Assembly: GCF_000686885.1 (NCBI RefSeq)
Contig: NZ_JMLU01000010.1
Span: 46,951-110,950, forward strand
DNA from: Flavobacterium sasangense DSM 21067
Lineage (GTDB): Bacteria > Bacteroidota > Bacteroidia > Flavobacteriales > Flavobacteriaceae
Direction of reading: 5' to 3'
DNA length: 64,000 nucleotides
The notes under the pieces were generated by a model, which did not search any database, was not told where the DNA came from, and worked only from the letters and a program-made list of their open reading frames with translations. Every line of letters starts with the position of its first letter. The stretch's first letter is position 1. Made by a program: the position numbers and the translations under genes. Positions 1 through 9,162 of this stretch are shown one piece after another.

Positions 1-2
1 GA

Positions 3-593
3 AAGCATGCTAACAAAGAAGTTTTGCTGAAATTCGGGATTCCAGCGATTTTTGCTGCGATGTTAGGTTCGTGGTTGTTATTGCAAATTTCTGATTTACA
101 ACCATTATTCAGTTATTCTCTTTTTGGAAAACAATTAGAAGTTTTTCCAGTTAAATTCATCATTGCAATTTTACTAGTAATTTTTGCATTATTAGATTTG
201 GTTCCGTTTTTGAGTAAATTAGAATTCGGGAAAGATAAATTGCCTTTAGGCGGAATTTTAAGCGGGTTTTTTGGTGGACTTTCCGGACATCAAGGGGCTT
301 TGCGAAGTGCATTTTTGATTAAAGCTGGTTTATCTAAAGAAAGTTTCATTGCTACAGGAATTGTAGTTTCGATGTTTATCGACTTTACGCGATTGAGTGT
401 TTATGCTTCGAAAATCACAACTTATACCTTATATGAAAATAAAGTATTGTTGATTTCGGCAACACTTTGTGCGATTACTGGAGCGTATTTGGGTAACCAA
501 CTTTTAAAGAAAGTTACCCTAAAATTTCTCCAAGTTTTTGTCGCTGTTTTATTGCTTTTAGTTGCAATAGCTTTAGGAATGGGAATTATTTAA
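3..593 (+). CDS. TauE/SafE-family membrane transporter, 5' end cut by window edge
   Basis: The reading frame is open from base 3 (KHANKEV...), so the true start lies upstream of the window. The visible part is almost entirely hydrophobic and holds several transmembrane helices. It has the glycine-rich loop [20 protein letters not shown] typical of the second half of TauE/SafE (UPF0721) permeases, which are proposed to export sulfite, sulfonates or other organosulfur anions across the inner membrane. The C-terminus is complete and ends after a last helix. The stop overlaps by a few bases the 3' end of the convergent ybaB fragment. The family call is fairly sure; the substrate cannot be read from the sequence. 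Confidence 0.75.
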   Translation, partial: KHANKEVLLKFGIPAIFAAMLGSWLLLQISDLQPLFSYSLFGKQLEVFPVKFIIAILLVIFALLDLVPFLSKLEFGKDKLPLGGILSGFFGGLSGHQGALRSAFLIKAGLSKESFIATGIVVSMFIDFTRLSVYASKITTYTLYENKVLLISATLCAITGAYLGNQLLKKVTLKFLQVFVAVLLLLVAIALGMGII

Positions 594-741
594 ACATATC
601 CATTCCAGGGATGTTTGGCATGCCTTCTTTGGCAACAGCAGCTAATTCCGTTTCATGAACATTTGTTGCTTTTTCAATCGCTTTGTTTAAAACATTAACT
701 AAGTAATCTTCAAGCATTTCTTTGTCTTGAAGTAAATCATC
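586..741 (-). pseudogene. ybaB: 3' fragment of ybaB (second, truncated copy)
   Basis: Read on the minus strand this encodes TISDDLL through [12 protein letters not shown] and a stop, which matches the last ~50 residues of the intact YbaB at 6566-6889 with only two or three changes. Homology stops abruptly near 741. Upstream of that the frame runs into the tail of the neighbouring gene, where an ATG at 777 is probably fortuitous. The N-terminal half needed for the YbaB dimer is missing, so it is unlikely to be functional. By eye it differs from the intact copy at about 19 of ~150 bases, mostly third codon positions, so it is not a fresh duplication. Confidence 0.85.
586..741. repeat. Left copy of a diverged ~150 bp direct repeat (ybaB 3' end)
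   Basis: Direct repeat with 6566-6721, about 88 percent identical by hand alignment. The two copies bracket the accessory block 742-6565. This is the arrangement expected when an incoming segment inserts in a gene and restores its 3' end, although no integrase is present. Confidence 0.8.
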
Positions 742-760
742 ACTTATTGTTTTGATTTTT

Positions 761-1600
761 TCAATTAATCGTTTCAATTAATTTTTCCAAAACTTCATTC
801 GTCCAACCTGTTGCACCGCTTAATTGATTGCATAAAATAATTTTTTGGTTTTCATATTCAAAAACATCAATAGAAAAAGTTGTTCTTTTGTTATTTCCTA
901 AGATTATTGAAATTTCAATTGGCGATTTACCAAAAATGTGTTTAATCTCTTCTTTGCTTACTGAGCCTTTTGCTCCAATAATTACATGTTTAAAAGACTT
1001 AAAAAAATCTTCCTTTTGTAAGAAATCTAATCTTTGATTAATTAACTTTTCATTTGAAGTTTTTTTAGAAGGAATATGATTTATTTCAGTAGTAAAACAA
1101 TAATTGAAAAAAGTATCATCTTTTAATTCGATGTTGTTTTCATTTTTTGAAACAATTTTTTGGGTCATATTTTTATAAAATCCCCAAGTTTCTCCCCCTT
1201 TTATTTTGTGCTTATATTTAGTTTTATAAAACATATAAGGATTTTTTGGATTAAAAGAGAATTCATCTTTTTCATTTGATTTTTCCCAATGTAATAAATT
1301 ATTTATGCTTTCGTTTAAAAATGATTCAGGATTATTTATTATATTGAATGCTTTTTCTTTACCTATAAATAAAATATCTGATTCAGGATTTCCAAAACCA
1401 ATGTAAAATGGATTTGCTAAATTATGTAGATATTTAATTAGATTTAGTGGAATCCTCATAGAATTCCACATTTCTGCCCTTTTTGCTGTTTTTTTTTCAA
1501 TTAATATTTCAATAAATTGTTTTTTTAATTCCTCATCAATTTCTTGTTTCTTGACATACTGAATGTATTGTTCTTGATAATGTTGCAAATTTATATTCAT
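761..1600 (-). CDS. Hypothetical protein, uracil-DNA-glycosylase-superfamily-like
   Basis: 279 residues, AT-rich, no signal peptide. Residues ~68-84 read [17 protein letters not shown], which resembles the first motif of UDG-superfamily proteins (a hydrophobic strand followed by a G-x-E turn after a substrate-binding loop). A later strand [10 protein letters not shown] and the C-terminal [12 protein letters not shown] could correspond to the later strands of that fold. A classical UDG active-site motif is not present, so glycosylase activity is not claimed. The stop lies just beyond the ybaB fragment and the gene reads toward it. It is the first gene inside the block bounded by the ybaB direct repeats. 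The family link is tentative. Confidence 0.4.
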   Translation of the reverse strand: MNINLQHYQEQYIQYVKKQEIDEELKKQFIEILIEKKTAKRAEMWNSMRIPLNLIKYLHNLANPFYIGFGNPESDILFIGKEKAFNIINNPESFLNESINNLLHWEKSNEKDEFSFNPKNPYMFYKTKYKHKIKGGETWGFYKNMTQKIVSKNENNIELKDDTFFNYCFTTEINHIPSKKTSNEKLINQRLDFLQKEDFFKSFKHVIIGAKGSVSKEEIKHIFGKSPIEISIILGNNKRTTFSIDVFEYENQKIILCNQLSGATGWTNEVLEKLIETIN

Positions 1601-1663
1601 AGTGTTTTAATTTCAAATTTGTTTGTAGACAAATTATTGTGAATATTTTAAAAAAAATATTTA

Positions 1664-2038
1664 TTAACGCCATTTACCATCCATGTGATTATTATGCCAT
1701 ATACTTTTTAAAATCCACCATGCTAATTTTATAGGAAAAAATATTATCCAAGTTAAGATGTTTGTAAAGCTAAATGTTTTTTTTGGCGAGTTTGATTTTA
1801 AGAATCCAGTTAAATCATTATAATCTTCTTTTTTACTATGACCTCTTTTTATTTCTACTCCAATTTGTCTAGGATTAATTTTTACACCCGGAAAATGAAC
1901 AGATAAAATTGCTCTTTTTACGTCATCGCGATTTTGTCCGCCGAGGTTTTTAGCAGTTACATCATCAATTTCTATTGTCTTGTTTATGTTTATTGGACCA
2001 TTTAATTGTCCTGTACCTCTAAATGTTGCTGTTATCAT
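1664..2038 (-). CDS. Hypothetical protein with C-terminal membrane segment
   Basis: 124 residues, not recognised. The N-terminal ~80 residues look like a small beta-rich soluble domain (MITATFRGTGQL..., then ILSVHFPGVKINPRQIGVEI), with a basic KRGHSKK stretch. Near the C-terminus the segment ILTWIIFFPIKLAWWILKSIW is a probable membrane anchor, followed by a short polar tail. It lies 35 bases downstream of the 466-residue secreted protein on the same strand, so the two may share a transcript. No function is inferred. Confidence 0.55.
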   Translation of the reverse strand: MITATFRGTGQLNGPININKTIEIDDVTAKNLGGQNRDDVKRAILSVHFPGVKINPRQIGVEIKRGHSKKEDYNDLTGFLKSNSPKKTFSFTNILTWIIFFPIKLAWWILKSIWHNNHMDGKWR

Positions 2039-2073
2039 TTTAGTTTTTTTAAGATTATAATATTTAGCTTTAT

Positions 2074-3474
2074 TTACATTCCTAAAACGCCTTTAGAGGC
2101 TAGTAAATTATCAGCAAAATTGCTTATTGTTGAATGATAACTCTTGTCAATAGGTGTGATAGAATAATTTCCAGCATATTTTTCAGATATCTTATACATT
2201 TGCATATTAAGTACATCTGCTTGTTTTGTAGCTGTCCTCCAAGCAGATAACTCAGTCGATGACATTCTACTCTTTTTTACATTATATGTGCTTAAATAAC
2301 TGTCTAATTTATTCGAATGCTGTATTGACTGTTTTGCTAGATTAGCTAATTTTCCTTGGTCTGCATCAAGTTCGGCAATAAAATTATGATTTTCTTTAAG
2401 TACAGAATATGTAAAAACATCTAATTTAATTACAGATGTTTTTGATTTGATGTAAAAATTTTCATCGTATCTATCATCTGACTTATATTCTTTATAGCCT
2501 AATTTATTAACCGTTTCAATTAACCATTGTGTTTTTTGAGCACCCACTAATTTACTCAAATAATTATCATTCATTAAATAATACATGTCTTTCGTGTCGA
2601 CATTTTGTATTATCGAATATAGTTTGTCGTCGCCCTTATTGTAAAAGCCGTTAAGTTTATCTGTTAATTGATATTTCACGAATATGTCCTTGTAATTGTC
2701 ATATATCAAAATGTATTTCGTGCCTAGTTCGATAAAATTTCCAGATAAATCTTGAACGTTAGTTGCTACAGAATCAATAAGCATAACGGATTTTCTTTCT
2801 AATGTGCTTGATTTGATTTCACTAATTTCTGTTTTAGGGATACGAGATAATTGTTCAGTCAATTTCAAATATGTATTGAAATCACGATACAGTTCAACGG
2901 GCTCGTTGTATGGGATTTTTTCGAGATACAATTTGCATGCAATAGCATCTTTTTCACTAGTACGTTTGCCGTTTTTATGAATCAAAAGCTTTCTAGTTTT
3001 AGTTGAATTGTCATTTGTGATGTCTTTTAAGAAGCTCGTAGATAATCTTTCATCTTTGACTTCTATGATTATATCATGTTTTGTAGCTAAATTTTGAGCA
3101 ACAATTAAATGATTTTCTTTCTTGTCGTATGAATCAGAAGAATTGATAAATGTGTTCAATTCTGTAATTATTGTCTTAATAGCTTCTTTTTTTGAAAGAT
3201 ATTGTTCATATCCAAATTTAACAAGTTCGATATCTTTACTTACATTTTCGTAATCAGCCGTGAGAACTTCTGCTTTTTCTAATTTATAAACTTCTATTTC
3301 TTTTTGATTGACTCTAAAAACAGGCAAAAATCTCAAACCTTGAGATTTGACAAAGTTTTCGGAGAATTCAGGATTGATAGTAAATGTTTCTTGAGCGATT
3401 ACGTCAGTTTGACTAAATACGGCTAATGATACAATAGCGAGACTATTGCAAATCTTTTGAAAAAGTTTTTCCAT
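2074..3474 (-). CDS. Hypothetical exported protein
   Basis: 466 residues, not recognised. The N-terminus has a basic start, a hydrophobic core (SLAIVSLAVFS) and a likely signal-peptidase I site around VIAQ-ETFT; there is no lipobox cysteine. The mature part is rich in Lys, Asp, Ser and Tyr, with probable helical stretches (for example EYKSDDRYDENFYIKSK) and no detectable catalytic motif. It probably acts in the periplasm or at the surface. It is transcribed divergently from the regulator-like gene at 3647, with a 172 bp shared upstream region holding direct repeats. Base composition is as AT-rich as the rest of the block. Confidence 0.55.
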   Translation of the reverse strand: MEKLFQKICNSLAIVSLAVFSQTDVIAQETFTINPEFSENFVKSQGLRFLPVFRVNQKEIEVYKLEKAEVLTADYENVSKDIELVKFGYEQYLSKKEAIKTIITELNTFINSSDSYDKKENHLIVAQNLATKHDIIIEVKDERLSTSFLKDITNDNSTKTRKLLIHKNGKRTSEKDAIACKLYLEKIPYNEPVELYRDFNTYLKLTEQLSRIPKTEISEIKSSTLERKSVMLIDSVATNVQDLSGNFIELGTKYILIYDNYKDIFVKYQLTDKLNGFYNKGDDKLYSIIQNVDTKDMYYLMNDNYLSKLVGAQKTQWLIETVNKLGYKEYKSDDRYDENFYIKSKTSVIKLDVFTYSVLKENHNFIAELDADQGKLANLAKQSIQHSNKLDSYLSTYNVKKSRMSSTELSAWRTATKQADVLNMQMYKISEKYAGNYSITPIDKSYHSTISNFADNLLASKGVLGM

Positions 3475-3527
3475 TTTGTGCTAATTTTTTGAATTTCTTC
3501 TTTAGATCTTTTTTAGTGATGAGAATT

Positions 3528-3582
3528 CATTTTTCAAAACTAGTCCTTTTCATTTTTCAAAATTATTGCAAGTTATTGCAAG
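3528..3582. repeat. Two short direct-repeat pairs in a divergent promoter region
   Basis: CATTTTTCAAAA occurs at 3528-3539 and 3551-3562, 23 bases apart. TTATTGCAAG occurs twice in tandem at 3563-3572 and 3573-3582. The second pair overlaps the proposed -33 element of the rightward gene, as an operator might. Seen directly; the regulatory role is inferred. Confidence 0.55.
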
Positions 3583-3609
3583 TATGTATGAGCTAAATGT
3601 ATAAGTTTG
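3576..3609 (+). promoter_or_regulatory. Candidate flavobacterial promoter for the 410-residue regulator-like gene
   Basis: TTG at 3576-3578, 23 bases, then TAAGTTTG at 3602-3609, an exact TAnnTTTG -7 box at the long end of the accepted spacing. A second exact box (TATTTTTG) lies at 3618-3625 without a well-placed TTG. Confidence 0.5.
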
Positions 3610-3646
3610 TTAAGTCTTATTTTTGTAATACTTAATTATAGCTTAA

Positions 3647-4879
3647 ATGAATCAACCAAGTCCTTATGTAAATGCAATATGTTCTCAAATTGAAATTCAG
3701 TCGGGTTTCAAAATAAAAAATATTGGTGCAGCGAAAAGATTATCAGATTTGTTGGCTAATGATAAGCTATTTATTTCGTCATATACAATTGGAAGACTTT
3801 TCGGAGTCATAAAGCCCTATAGAACTCCATATAAATCAACTCTTAATATATTAGCAAATTATTTAAAATTTAAAGATTGGGATGCATATTGTGAAAACCA
3901 AACAAATATTCCTTTCGATACTAATTATTTTCTTACTGAATTTGCCGATGGATTTTCGATTTCAGTACTTAATGCGTGTTTAATTGATAAAGAAGGTTGT
4001 GAATCATTAGAATTAGTTTTAAATAAACTTAATGGAAAAGAAAAAAGTACTTTAATTTATTCTGCGGGTGAAATATTAGGATTTCATATAAGAGAAATAA
4101 AAGAAAAAAATTATTTACTTGAAATTTTAGGTAAAAATGCAAATGGTCAATTGCTTTTTTATGAGAGTTTTGTCGATGAAGACAATAAGGACAATTATTT
4201 TTCAAAAGCATTGGAAAATTATTATTTGCCAAATATTGATAACGAATATCGTAAATTATTTGCTTATGGATTTTTAATTAATCAAAAGTTGTATAAACAG
4301 AATGAATTTTCGGAATTTTATTTTAAACAATTTATTACAATAACAAATCAGATTGAGTTAGAAAAATGTCATTATCATGAGGTATCACGTTTTTATGAAT
4401 GTTTGATAATTTTTGATTCTTATAATGGAATTATTGCAAATACGTGGGAGAATCATATTAATGAACTTCTTGAGAATTGTAAATCTTTTAATATTTATGA
4501 AAAAGCATGGATAGTATCAAGGGTAATTAAAACATTATTATATTTTAATTTTAAAAAAGAATTATTTCAACATAAAGCACTAAATGAATTGATTGAAATT
4601 ATGATTAAAACTGAGAGAACAGGTCTTCATACTATTGCTTTATATGCTATTCAATTATATTGGCTGTATAGAATGAATTATTTAAAAAATAAAATAGTTT
4701 ATAAACCATTCAGAATTAATAACATCTTTTTTCAGAATACAAAAAATGAAAAATTAGCTATAGAATTAGGGATTGCTTATCTATTTTCAGTTGGCGAAAA
4801 TAAAATAATTTTAAATAAAAATATAAATCAATTCTGTAAAGAAAGAGGACTTTTGTGGGTAATAAAACTTATTTATTAG
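3647..4879 (+). CDS. Hypothetical protein with N-terminal Bacteroidetes HTH-like domain
   Basis: 410 residues. Residues ~8-90 contain ISSYTIGRLFGVIK followed by TLNILANYLKFKDWDAYC. This is a pattern common at the N-terminus of Bacteroidetes regulatory proteins, where a helical DNA-binding-like module ends in a [F/W]KDW-x-x-[F/Y] motif. The remaining ~310 residues look all-helical with many aromatic residues, possibly TPR-like repeats, but no clear repeat can be assigned. There is no signal peptide or membrane segment. It is divergent from the secreted protein at 2074-3474 and its stop overlaps by three to four bases the stop of the convergent symporter gene. A regulator for the adjacent genes is plausible but unproven. 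Confidence 0.5.
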   Translation: MNQPSPYVNAICSQIEIQSGFKIKNIGAAKRLSDLLANDKLFISSYTIGRLFGVIKPYRTPYKSTLNILANYLKFKDWDAYCENQTNIPFDTNYFLTEFADGFSISVLNACLIDKEGCESLELVLNKLNGKEKSTLIYSAGEILGFHIREIKEKNYLLEILGKNANGQLLFYESFVDEDNKDNYFSKALENYYLPNIDNEYRKLFAYGFLINQKLYKQNEFSEFYFKQFITITNQIELEKCHYHEVSRFYECLIIFDSYNGIIANTWENHINELLENCKSFNIYEKAWIVSRVIKTLLYFNFKKELFQHKALNELIEIMIKTERTGLHTIALYAIQLYWLYRMNYLKNKIVYKPFRINNIFFQNTKNEKLAIELGIAYLFSVGENKIILNKNINQFCKERGLLWVIKLIY

Positions 4880-6555
4880 TTTTTATTATTAATTGTTAAA
4901 TCATAATTTTGATTGGCTTTGTTTATAAAATGATAAGAAATAGAAAAAATTAGAATTACCAAAAATAACAATAAAATAAAATTCAAATATTCTCCAATTA
5001 AAAAATTCCAAAAAACAAAATAAATTAAAAACCCTTTAATTGTTTGTAATAACCAACCTAAAATTCTAAGGGAACAAAAAACTTTACCATTATTTTCATA
5101 TTTTTTCCAAAAACCTCCTGGTTTTATAGTTGCTACAAAAGTTTTTAAAACTTTTTCATCGGTTTGAGCAGTTAAGAAGGTTACAGAAATCCAAATAGCA
5201 CAAACTATTATAGTTAGAAATACAAGTTTTATAGGGTAATAATCAATATTATATTTGTATGAAACTGTTTTAATAAATTGATTAAAAAAAACGTTGTTTG
5301 AAAATAACCAATCGTAAATATTTGGACAAATTAAACCAGAAATCATTGCAGATAACTGTGACCAAGCATTGATTCTCCACCAATACCATCTTAAAATAAA
5401 TACTGGACCTACGCCAGCCGTCATTGAAAATAATAATTTAGACATTTCAATTAATGATTCTGAAAATAAAGCAATAGCGCAAGAAACAACAATAATAAAA
5501 ATCATTGCTAAAATTCCAATATAAAAATTGTTTGCACTTTTTAAATCTATGTATTTTTTATAGAAATTTTCTATTAATAACGAGCCTCCCCAATTTTGGG
5601 TATTTTGAACAATTGACAAAAATGGGATAAAAAAAAGAAGTATGACAAAAATTAGCATCCATTTTGGCAATGTATTAATAAACAATGAGGTGAACGCTAA
5701 TTCACCATCGGTAAAACCATTGGTAAAACCAAAGTAAACGGCAATAAATGGGAGTGTAAAAAATAGAATTCTAAAAAAAACCATTAAAAATGAAGGAAAA
5801 AATATGCTTTTTGAAATGTCTTTGATTGATTTTGAAGCCATTAATTTTTGTCCATTCATATCTGGATAATCTAAAATAGTTGCTGACCACCATTGAACTA
5901 GTATAAAGATAAGGAATGCATTAATAGTTGTTGAGCTTATAGATGGTAAAATTTGCAATTGCTCTTTAGTTTTTAATATTACTGCAACATTATCTAAACC
6001 ATCAACATTTAAAAAAATGGTAATAAAGACTATTAAAAAAGAAACTATAAAAACAATGAATAATACAAAATCTATTCTTATTCTGTTTTTAAAACTATTA
6101 AAGAGAGAAAGTATAATTAGTAAAACGCTAATCAAAACTATTGCTTCGCTAATTTTAATTTGAAAAATTAGACAAGTTATTTTACTGAATGCTAAAATAT
6201 TAAAAGCAATAATGAATGGTATAATAAATCCTCCCAAATAAATACTTCTAAAAATATGTAAAAATTTGGCACCTATTCCCGAAAATCTAAAAAAAATGAA
6301 TTCATTTTCGGTGTTAATGGGAACATTTTTCCATAAATGTGCAAAAAAAGAAATACTAAAGGCAGAACCAATAGTTGCACTCCAATACAACCACATATCG
6401 GATAATTTGCCATTAATAAGTGATGTGCAAATTAATAATGGTTCTATAAAAATACCACTAGCTAATAACATCGAAAAACCAATTAACCACCAAGGTTCAT
6501 TCTTTGAAAAAAATAAATTTTTTGATTTTTCTTGTATACTTTTGAAATTTTTCAA
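4876..6555 (-). CDS. Sodium:solute symporter (SSS) family protein
   Basis: 559 residues with about 12-14 hydrophobic helices. The features fit the SSS (LeuT-fold) family as found in Bacteroidetes: an early WWLIGFSML helix, QWWSATILDYPDMNGQKLMA in the middle, and RWYWWRINAWSQLSAMISG late. These transporters couple sodium entry to uptake of sugars, amino acids or similar solutes at the inner membrane. The substrate cannot be inferred. The gene starts only 10 bases after the stop of intact ybaB on the same strand, so it may be read through from the ybaB promoter. Its stop overlaps the convergent gene at 3647-4879. Confidence 0.8.
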   Translation of the reverse strand: MKNFKSIQEKSKNLFFSKNEPWWLIGFSMLLASGIFIEPLLICTSLINGKLSDMWLYWSATIGSAFSISFFAHLWKNVPINTENEFIFFRFSGIGAKFLHIFRSIYLGGFIIPFIIAFNILAFSKITCLIFQIKISEAIVLISVLLIILSLFNSFKNRIRIDFVLFIVFIVSFLIVFITIFLNVDGLDNVAVILKTKEQLQILPSISSTTINAFLIFILVQWWSATILDYPDMNGQKLMASKSIKDISKSIFFPSFLMVFFRILFFTLPFIAVYFGFTNGFTDGELAFTSLFINTLPKWMLIFVILLFFIPFLSIVQNTQNWGGSLLIENFYKKYIDLKSANNFYIGILAMIFIIVVSCAIALFSESLIEMSKLLFSMTAGVGPVFILRWYWWRINAWSQLSAMISGLICPNIYDWLFSNNVFFNQFIKTVSYKYNIDYYPIKLVFLTIIVCAIWISVTFLTAQTDEKVLKTFVATIKPGGFWKKYENNGKVFCSLRILGWLLQTIKGFLIYFVFWNFLIGEYLNFILLLFLVILIFSISYHFINKANQNYDLTINNKN

Positions 6556-6565
6556 GTTAAAAAAA

Positions 6566-6721
6566 TTATTTAAATAGATCCATTCCAGGAATGTTTGGCA
6601 TACCTTCTTTGGCCACAGCCGCTAATTCTGTTTCGTGAACGTTTGTTGCTTTTTCAATAGCTTTATTTAAAACGTTAACTAAATAATCTTCAAGCATTTC
6701 CTTATCATTAAGTAAATCGTC
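6566..6721. repeat. Right copy of the ybaB 3'-end direct repeat
   Basis: This is the 3' end of the intact ybaB, about 88 percent identical to 586-741. It marks the other boundary of the accessory block. Confidence 0.8.
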
Positions 6722-6889
6722 ACTTATGGTAATGTTTTTAATTGTTCTGTTGGCAGTTAGCGTTACTTCAAGCAAGCCATCAGTGCTTTTTTCATCAATT
6801 AAAACAAAGTCTAAACGCTTCTTTGTTTCTTCTACTTTTTGCTGGGTTTCTTTAAGTTTACCCATCATACCCATAATATCTCCAAACAT
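6566..6889 (-). CDS. ybaB: YbaB/EbfC family nucleoid-associated protein
   Basis: 107 residues, the usual length. It starts [18 protein letters not shown], the typical methionine-rich amphipathic N-terminal helix, followed by the beta hairpin ([21 protein letters not shown]) and the C-terminal helix, then the tail [12 protein letters not shown]. YbaB dimers bind DNA as small nucleoid proteins. In many bacteria ybaB follows dnaX and precedes recR; here it is instead divergent from an S9 peptidase and followed by a symporter gene. Its 3' third is repeated at 586-741. On the minus strand an exact TATTTTTG -7 box lies just upstream (6912-6919), without a matching -33 TTG. Confidence 0.92.
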   Translation of the reverse strand: MFGDIMGMMGKLKETQQKVEETKKRLDFVLIDEKSTDGLLEVTLTANRTIKNITISDDLLNDKEMLEDYLVNVLNKAIEKATNVHETELAAVAKEGMPNIPGMDLFK

Positions 6890-6953
6890 AATTTTAATTT
6901 TTTTATTCCGACAAAAATAGTAAATTAGCGGTTAATAATTATTGTAAAACTTC

Positions 6954-9089
6954 ATGAAAAAAATCACGTATTTCCTTTTAGGTTGTGTTATTTTTGCTCC
7001 AGTTCACAGTCAAAATAAAACAAAAAAAATGTCTGATAAATTACAGCCACCTGTTGCTAAAATTGTTCCAAAAACATTAGAAAAGCACGGTGATAAAAGA
7101 ATCGATAACTACTATTGGTTAAATGAAAGAGAAAATCCAGAAGTTATTGATTACTTAAATAAAGAAAACGAATATTACCAAAAATCTACCGCTCATACGA
7201 AACAATTACAAGACGAATTGTTCTTGGAAATGAAAGGAAGAATTAAAGAAGACGATAGTTCAGTTCCCTATTTATACAATGGTTATTACTATATTACTCG
7301 TTTCGAAAAAGGAAAAGATTACCCAATTTATTCTCGTAAAAAAGGGAGTTTAGAAGCTAAAGAAGAAATTATGTTCGATTGCAACGAAATGGCAAAAGGA
7401 CACGCTTATTTCAATTTATCAGGTTTAAATGTTTCTGAAGATAACAAATGGGTGGCGTTTGGAGTAGATTTAGTTTCAAGAAGACAATATACCATCCAAA
7501 TTAAAAACTTAGAAACAGGTGAAATTCTTCCAGTGAAATTAGAAAACACAACAGGAGGTTCTACTTGGGCTGGCGATAATAAAACGTTATTTTATACTCG
7601 TAAAGACGCACAAACCTTACGTTCTGATAAAATTTACAAACATACCTTAGGAGCTGATGCTTCGGCTGACACAATGGTTTTTCATGAAAAAGACGATACG
7701 TTTAACACATTTGTTTACAAAGAAAAATCTAAAAAATATTTAGTTATTGGTTCGTCAAGTACGTTGACTTCGGAATACCAAATTTTAGATGCGAAAAATC
7801 CGAATGGCGAATTTAAAGTTTTCCAAAAAAGAACACGCGGATTAGAATATTCGATTTCACATTATGGTGATAGTTTTTACATCGTTACTAATAAAGACAA
7901 AGCAACCAACTTTAAATTAATGAAAACGCCAGAAACCGCAACTGCTGCTGAAAACTGGAAAGATTTAATCGGACACAGAAAAGATGTTTTATTAGAAGGA
8001 ATCGAAATTTTCAAAGATTATTTAGTGGTTGAAGAACGTTCAAATGGATTGAATAAAATTAGAATTATGCCTTGGAGTGGAAAAGGGGAGTATTACTTAC
8101 CTTTTAATATTGAAACTTACACGGCATACACCACAACTAACGTAGATTTTGATACTGAAATTCTTCGCTATGGTTATCAATCAATGGCAACACCATCTTC
8201 TGTGATTGATTTCAACATGAGAACTAAGGAGAAAAAAGTGTTGAAAGAACAAGAAGTTTTAGGTGGAAAATTCGATAAGAACAATTATATAGAAGAAAGA
8301 GTTTGGGCAACCGCAACCGACGGAACTAAAGTGCCAATTTCGATGGTTTATAGAAAAGGTATTAAAAAAGATGGAAAAAATCCATTGTTGTTATATGCTT
8401 ATGGTTCTTATGGAGCTACTATGGATCCTTATTTTTCATCCACTCGTTTGAGTTTATTAGATAGAGGATTTATCTATGCCATTGCTCATATTAGAGGAGG
8501 CGAGGACTTAGGAAGAGAGTGGTATGAGAACGGAAAACTTTTAAAGAAAATTAACACTTTTACCGATTTTATTGACTGTTCAAAATTTGTGATTGCTCAA
8601 AAATATACGTCACCAGAACATTTATATGCAGAAGGTGGTTCGGCAGGTGGTTTGTTAATGGGAGCAATTGTTAATATGGCACCTGAATTGTATAATGGAG
8701 TAATTGCACAAGTTCCTTTTGTTGATGTAGTTACTACTATGTTAGATGACACAATTCCGTTAACAACAGGAGAATATGACGAATGGGGAAATCCTAACGA
8801 AAAAGTATATTACGATTACATGCTTTCGTATTCGCCATACGACCAAGTTAAAAAGCAAGATTATCCAAATATGTATGTATCTACAGGGCTTCACGATTCG
8901 CAAGTACAGTATTGGGAACCTGCAAAGTGGGTGGCAAAATTGCGTGTAATGAAAACTAATGACAAGCAATTATTTTTAGATACTAATATGGATGCTGGTC
9001 ATGGAGGTGCTTCAGGACGATTTGAAGCACTTAAGGAATTAGCAAAAGAATTTGCATTTTTGTTAGATTTAGAAAAAATTAAGAAGTAG
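6954..9089 (+). CDS. S9 family peptidase (prolyl oligopeptidase / oligopeptidase B type)
   Basis: 711 residues. The N-terminal signal peptide (MKKITYFLLGCVIFAPVHSQ) points to export; the LLGC could be a lipobox, but the hydrophobic stretch continues past it, so signal peptidase I cleavage after HSQ is more likely. Residues ~30-430 form the seven-bladed propeller that gates access to the active site. The alpha/beta-hydrolase domain follows (LLYAYGSYGATMDPYF, then RGGEDLGREWYENGK). The catalytic triad can be placed at Ser563 (GGSAGG), Asp648 (LHDSQV) and His683 (DAGHGG). It cleaves short peptides after proline or basic residues; oligopeptidase B-like specificity is possible. It is monocistronic, divergent from ybaB. 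Confidence 0.92.
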   Translation: MKKITYFLLGCVIFAPVHSQNKTKKMSDKLQPPVAKIVPKTLEKHGDKRIDNYYWLNERENPEVIDYLNKENEYYQKSTAHTKQLQDELFLEMKGRIKEDDSSVPYLYNGYYYITRFEKGKDYPIYSRKKGSLEAKEEIMFDCNEMAKGHAYFNLSGLNVSEDNKWVAFGVDLVSRRQYTIQIKNLETGEILPVKLENTTGGSTWAGDNKTLFYTRKDAQTLRSDKIYKHTLGADASADTMVFHEKDDTFNTFVYKEKSKKYLVIGSSSTLTSEYQILDAKNPNGEFKVFQKRTRGLEYSISHYGDSFYIVTNKDKATNFKLMKTPETATAAENWKDLIGHRKDVLLEGIEIFKDYLVVEERSNGLNKIRIMPWSGKGEYYLPFNIETYTAYTTTNVDFDTEILRYGYQSMATPSSVIDFNMRTKEKKVLKEQEVLGGKFDKNNYIEERVWATATDGTKVPISMVYRKGIKKDGKNPLLLYAYGSYGATMDPYFSSTRLSLLDRGFIYAIAHIRGGEDLGREWYENGKLLKKINTFTDFIDCSKFVIAQKYTSPEHLYAEGGSAGGLLMGAIVNMAPELYNGVIAQVPFVDVVTTMLDDTIPLTTGEYDEWGNPNEKVYYDYMLSYSPYDQVKKQDYPNMYVSTGLHDSQVQYWEPAKWVAKLRVMKTNDKQLFLDTNMDAGHGGASGRFEALKELAKEFAFLLDLEKIKK

Positions 9090-9162
9090 TTAAACTTTTT
9101 TTGTTAAATTTGCAAGGTTTTAGAAGTGTCAAAATAACGCTTTTAAATAAAAAATCAAGTAT

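Noticed and set aside
761..4879. Declared anti-phage defence island
   Set aside because: No known defence protein, nuclease or toxin motif is visible; the UDG-like resemblance alone is not enough.
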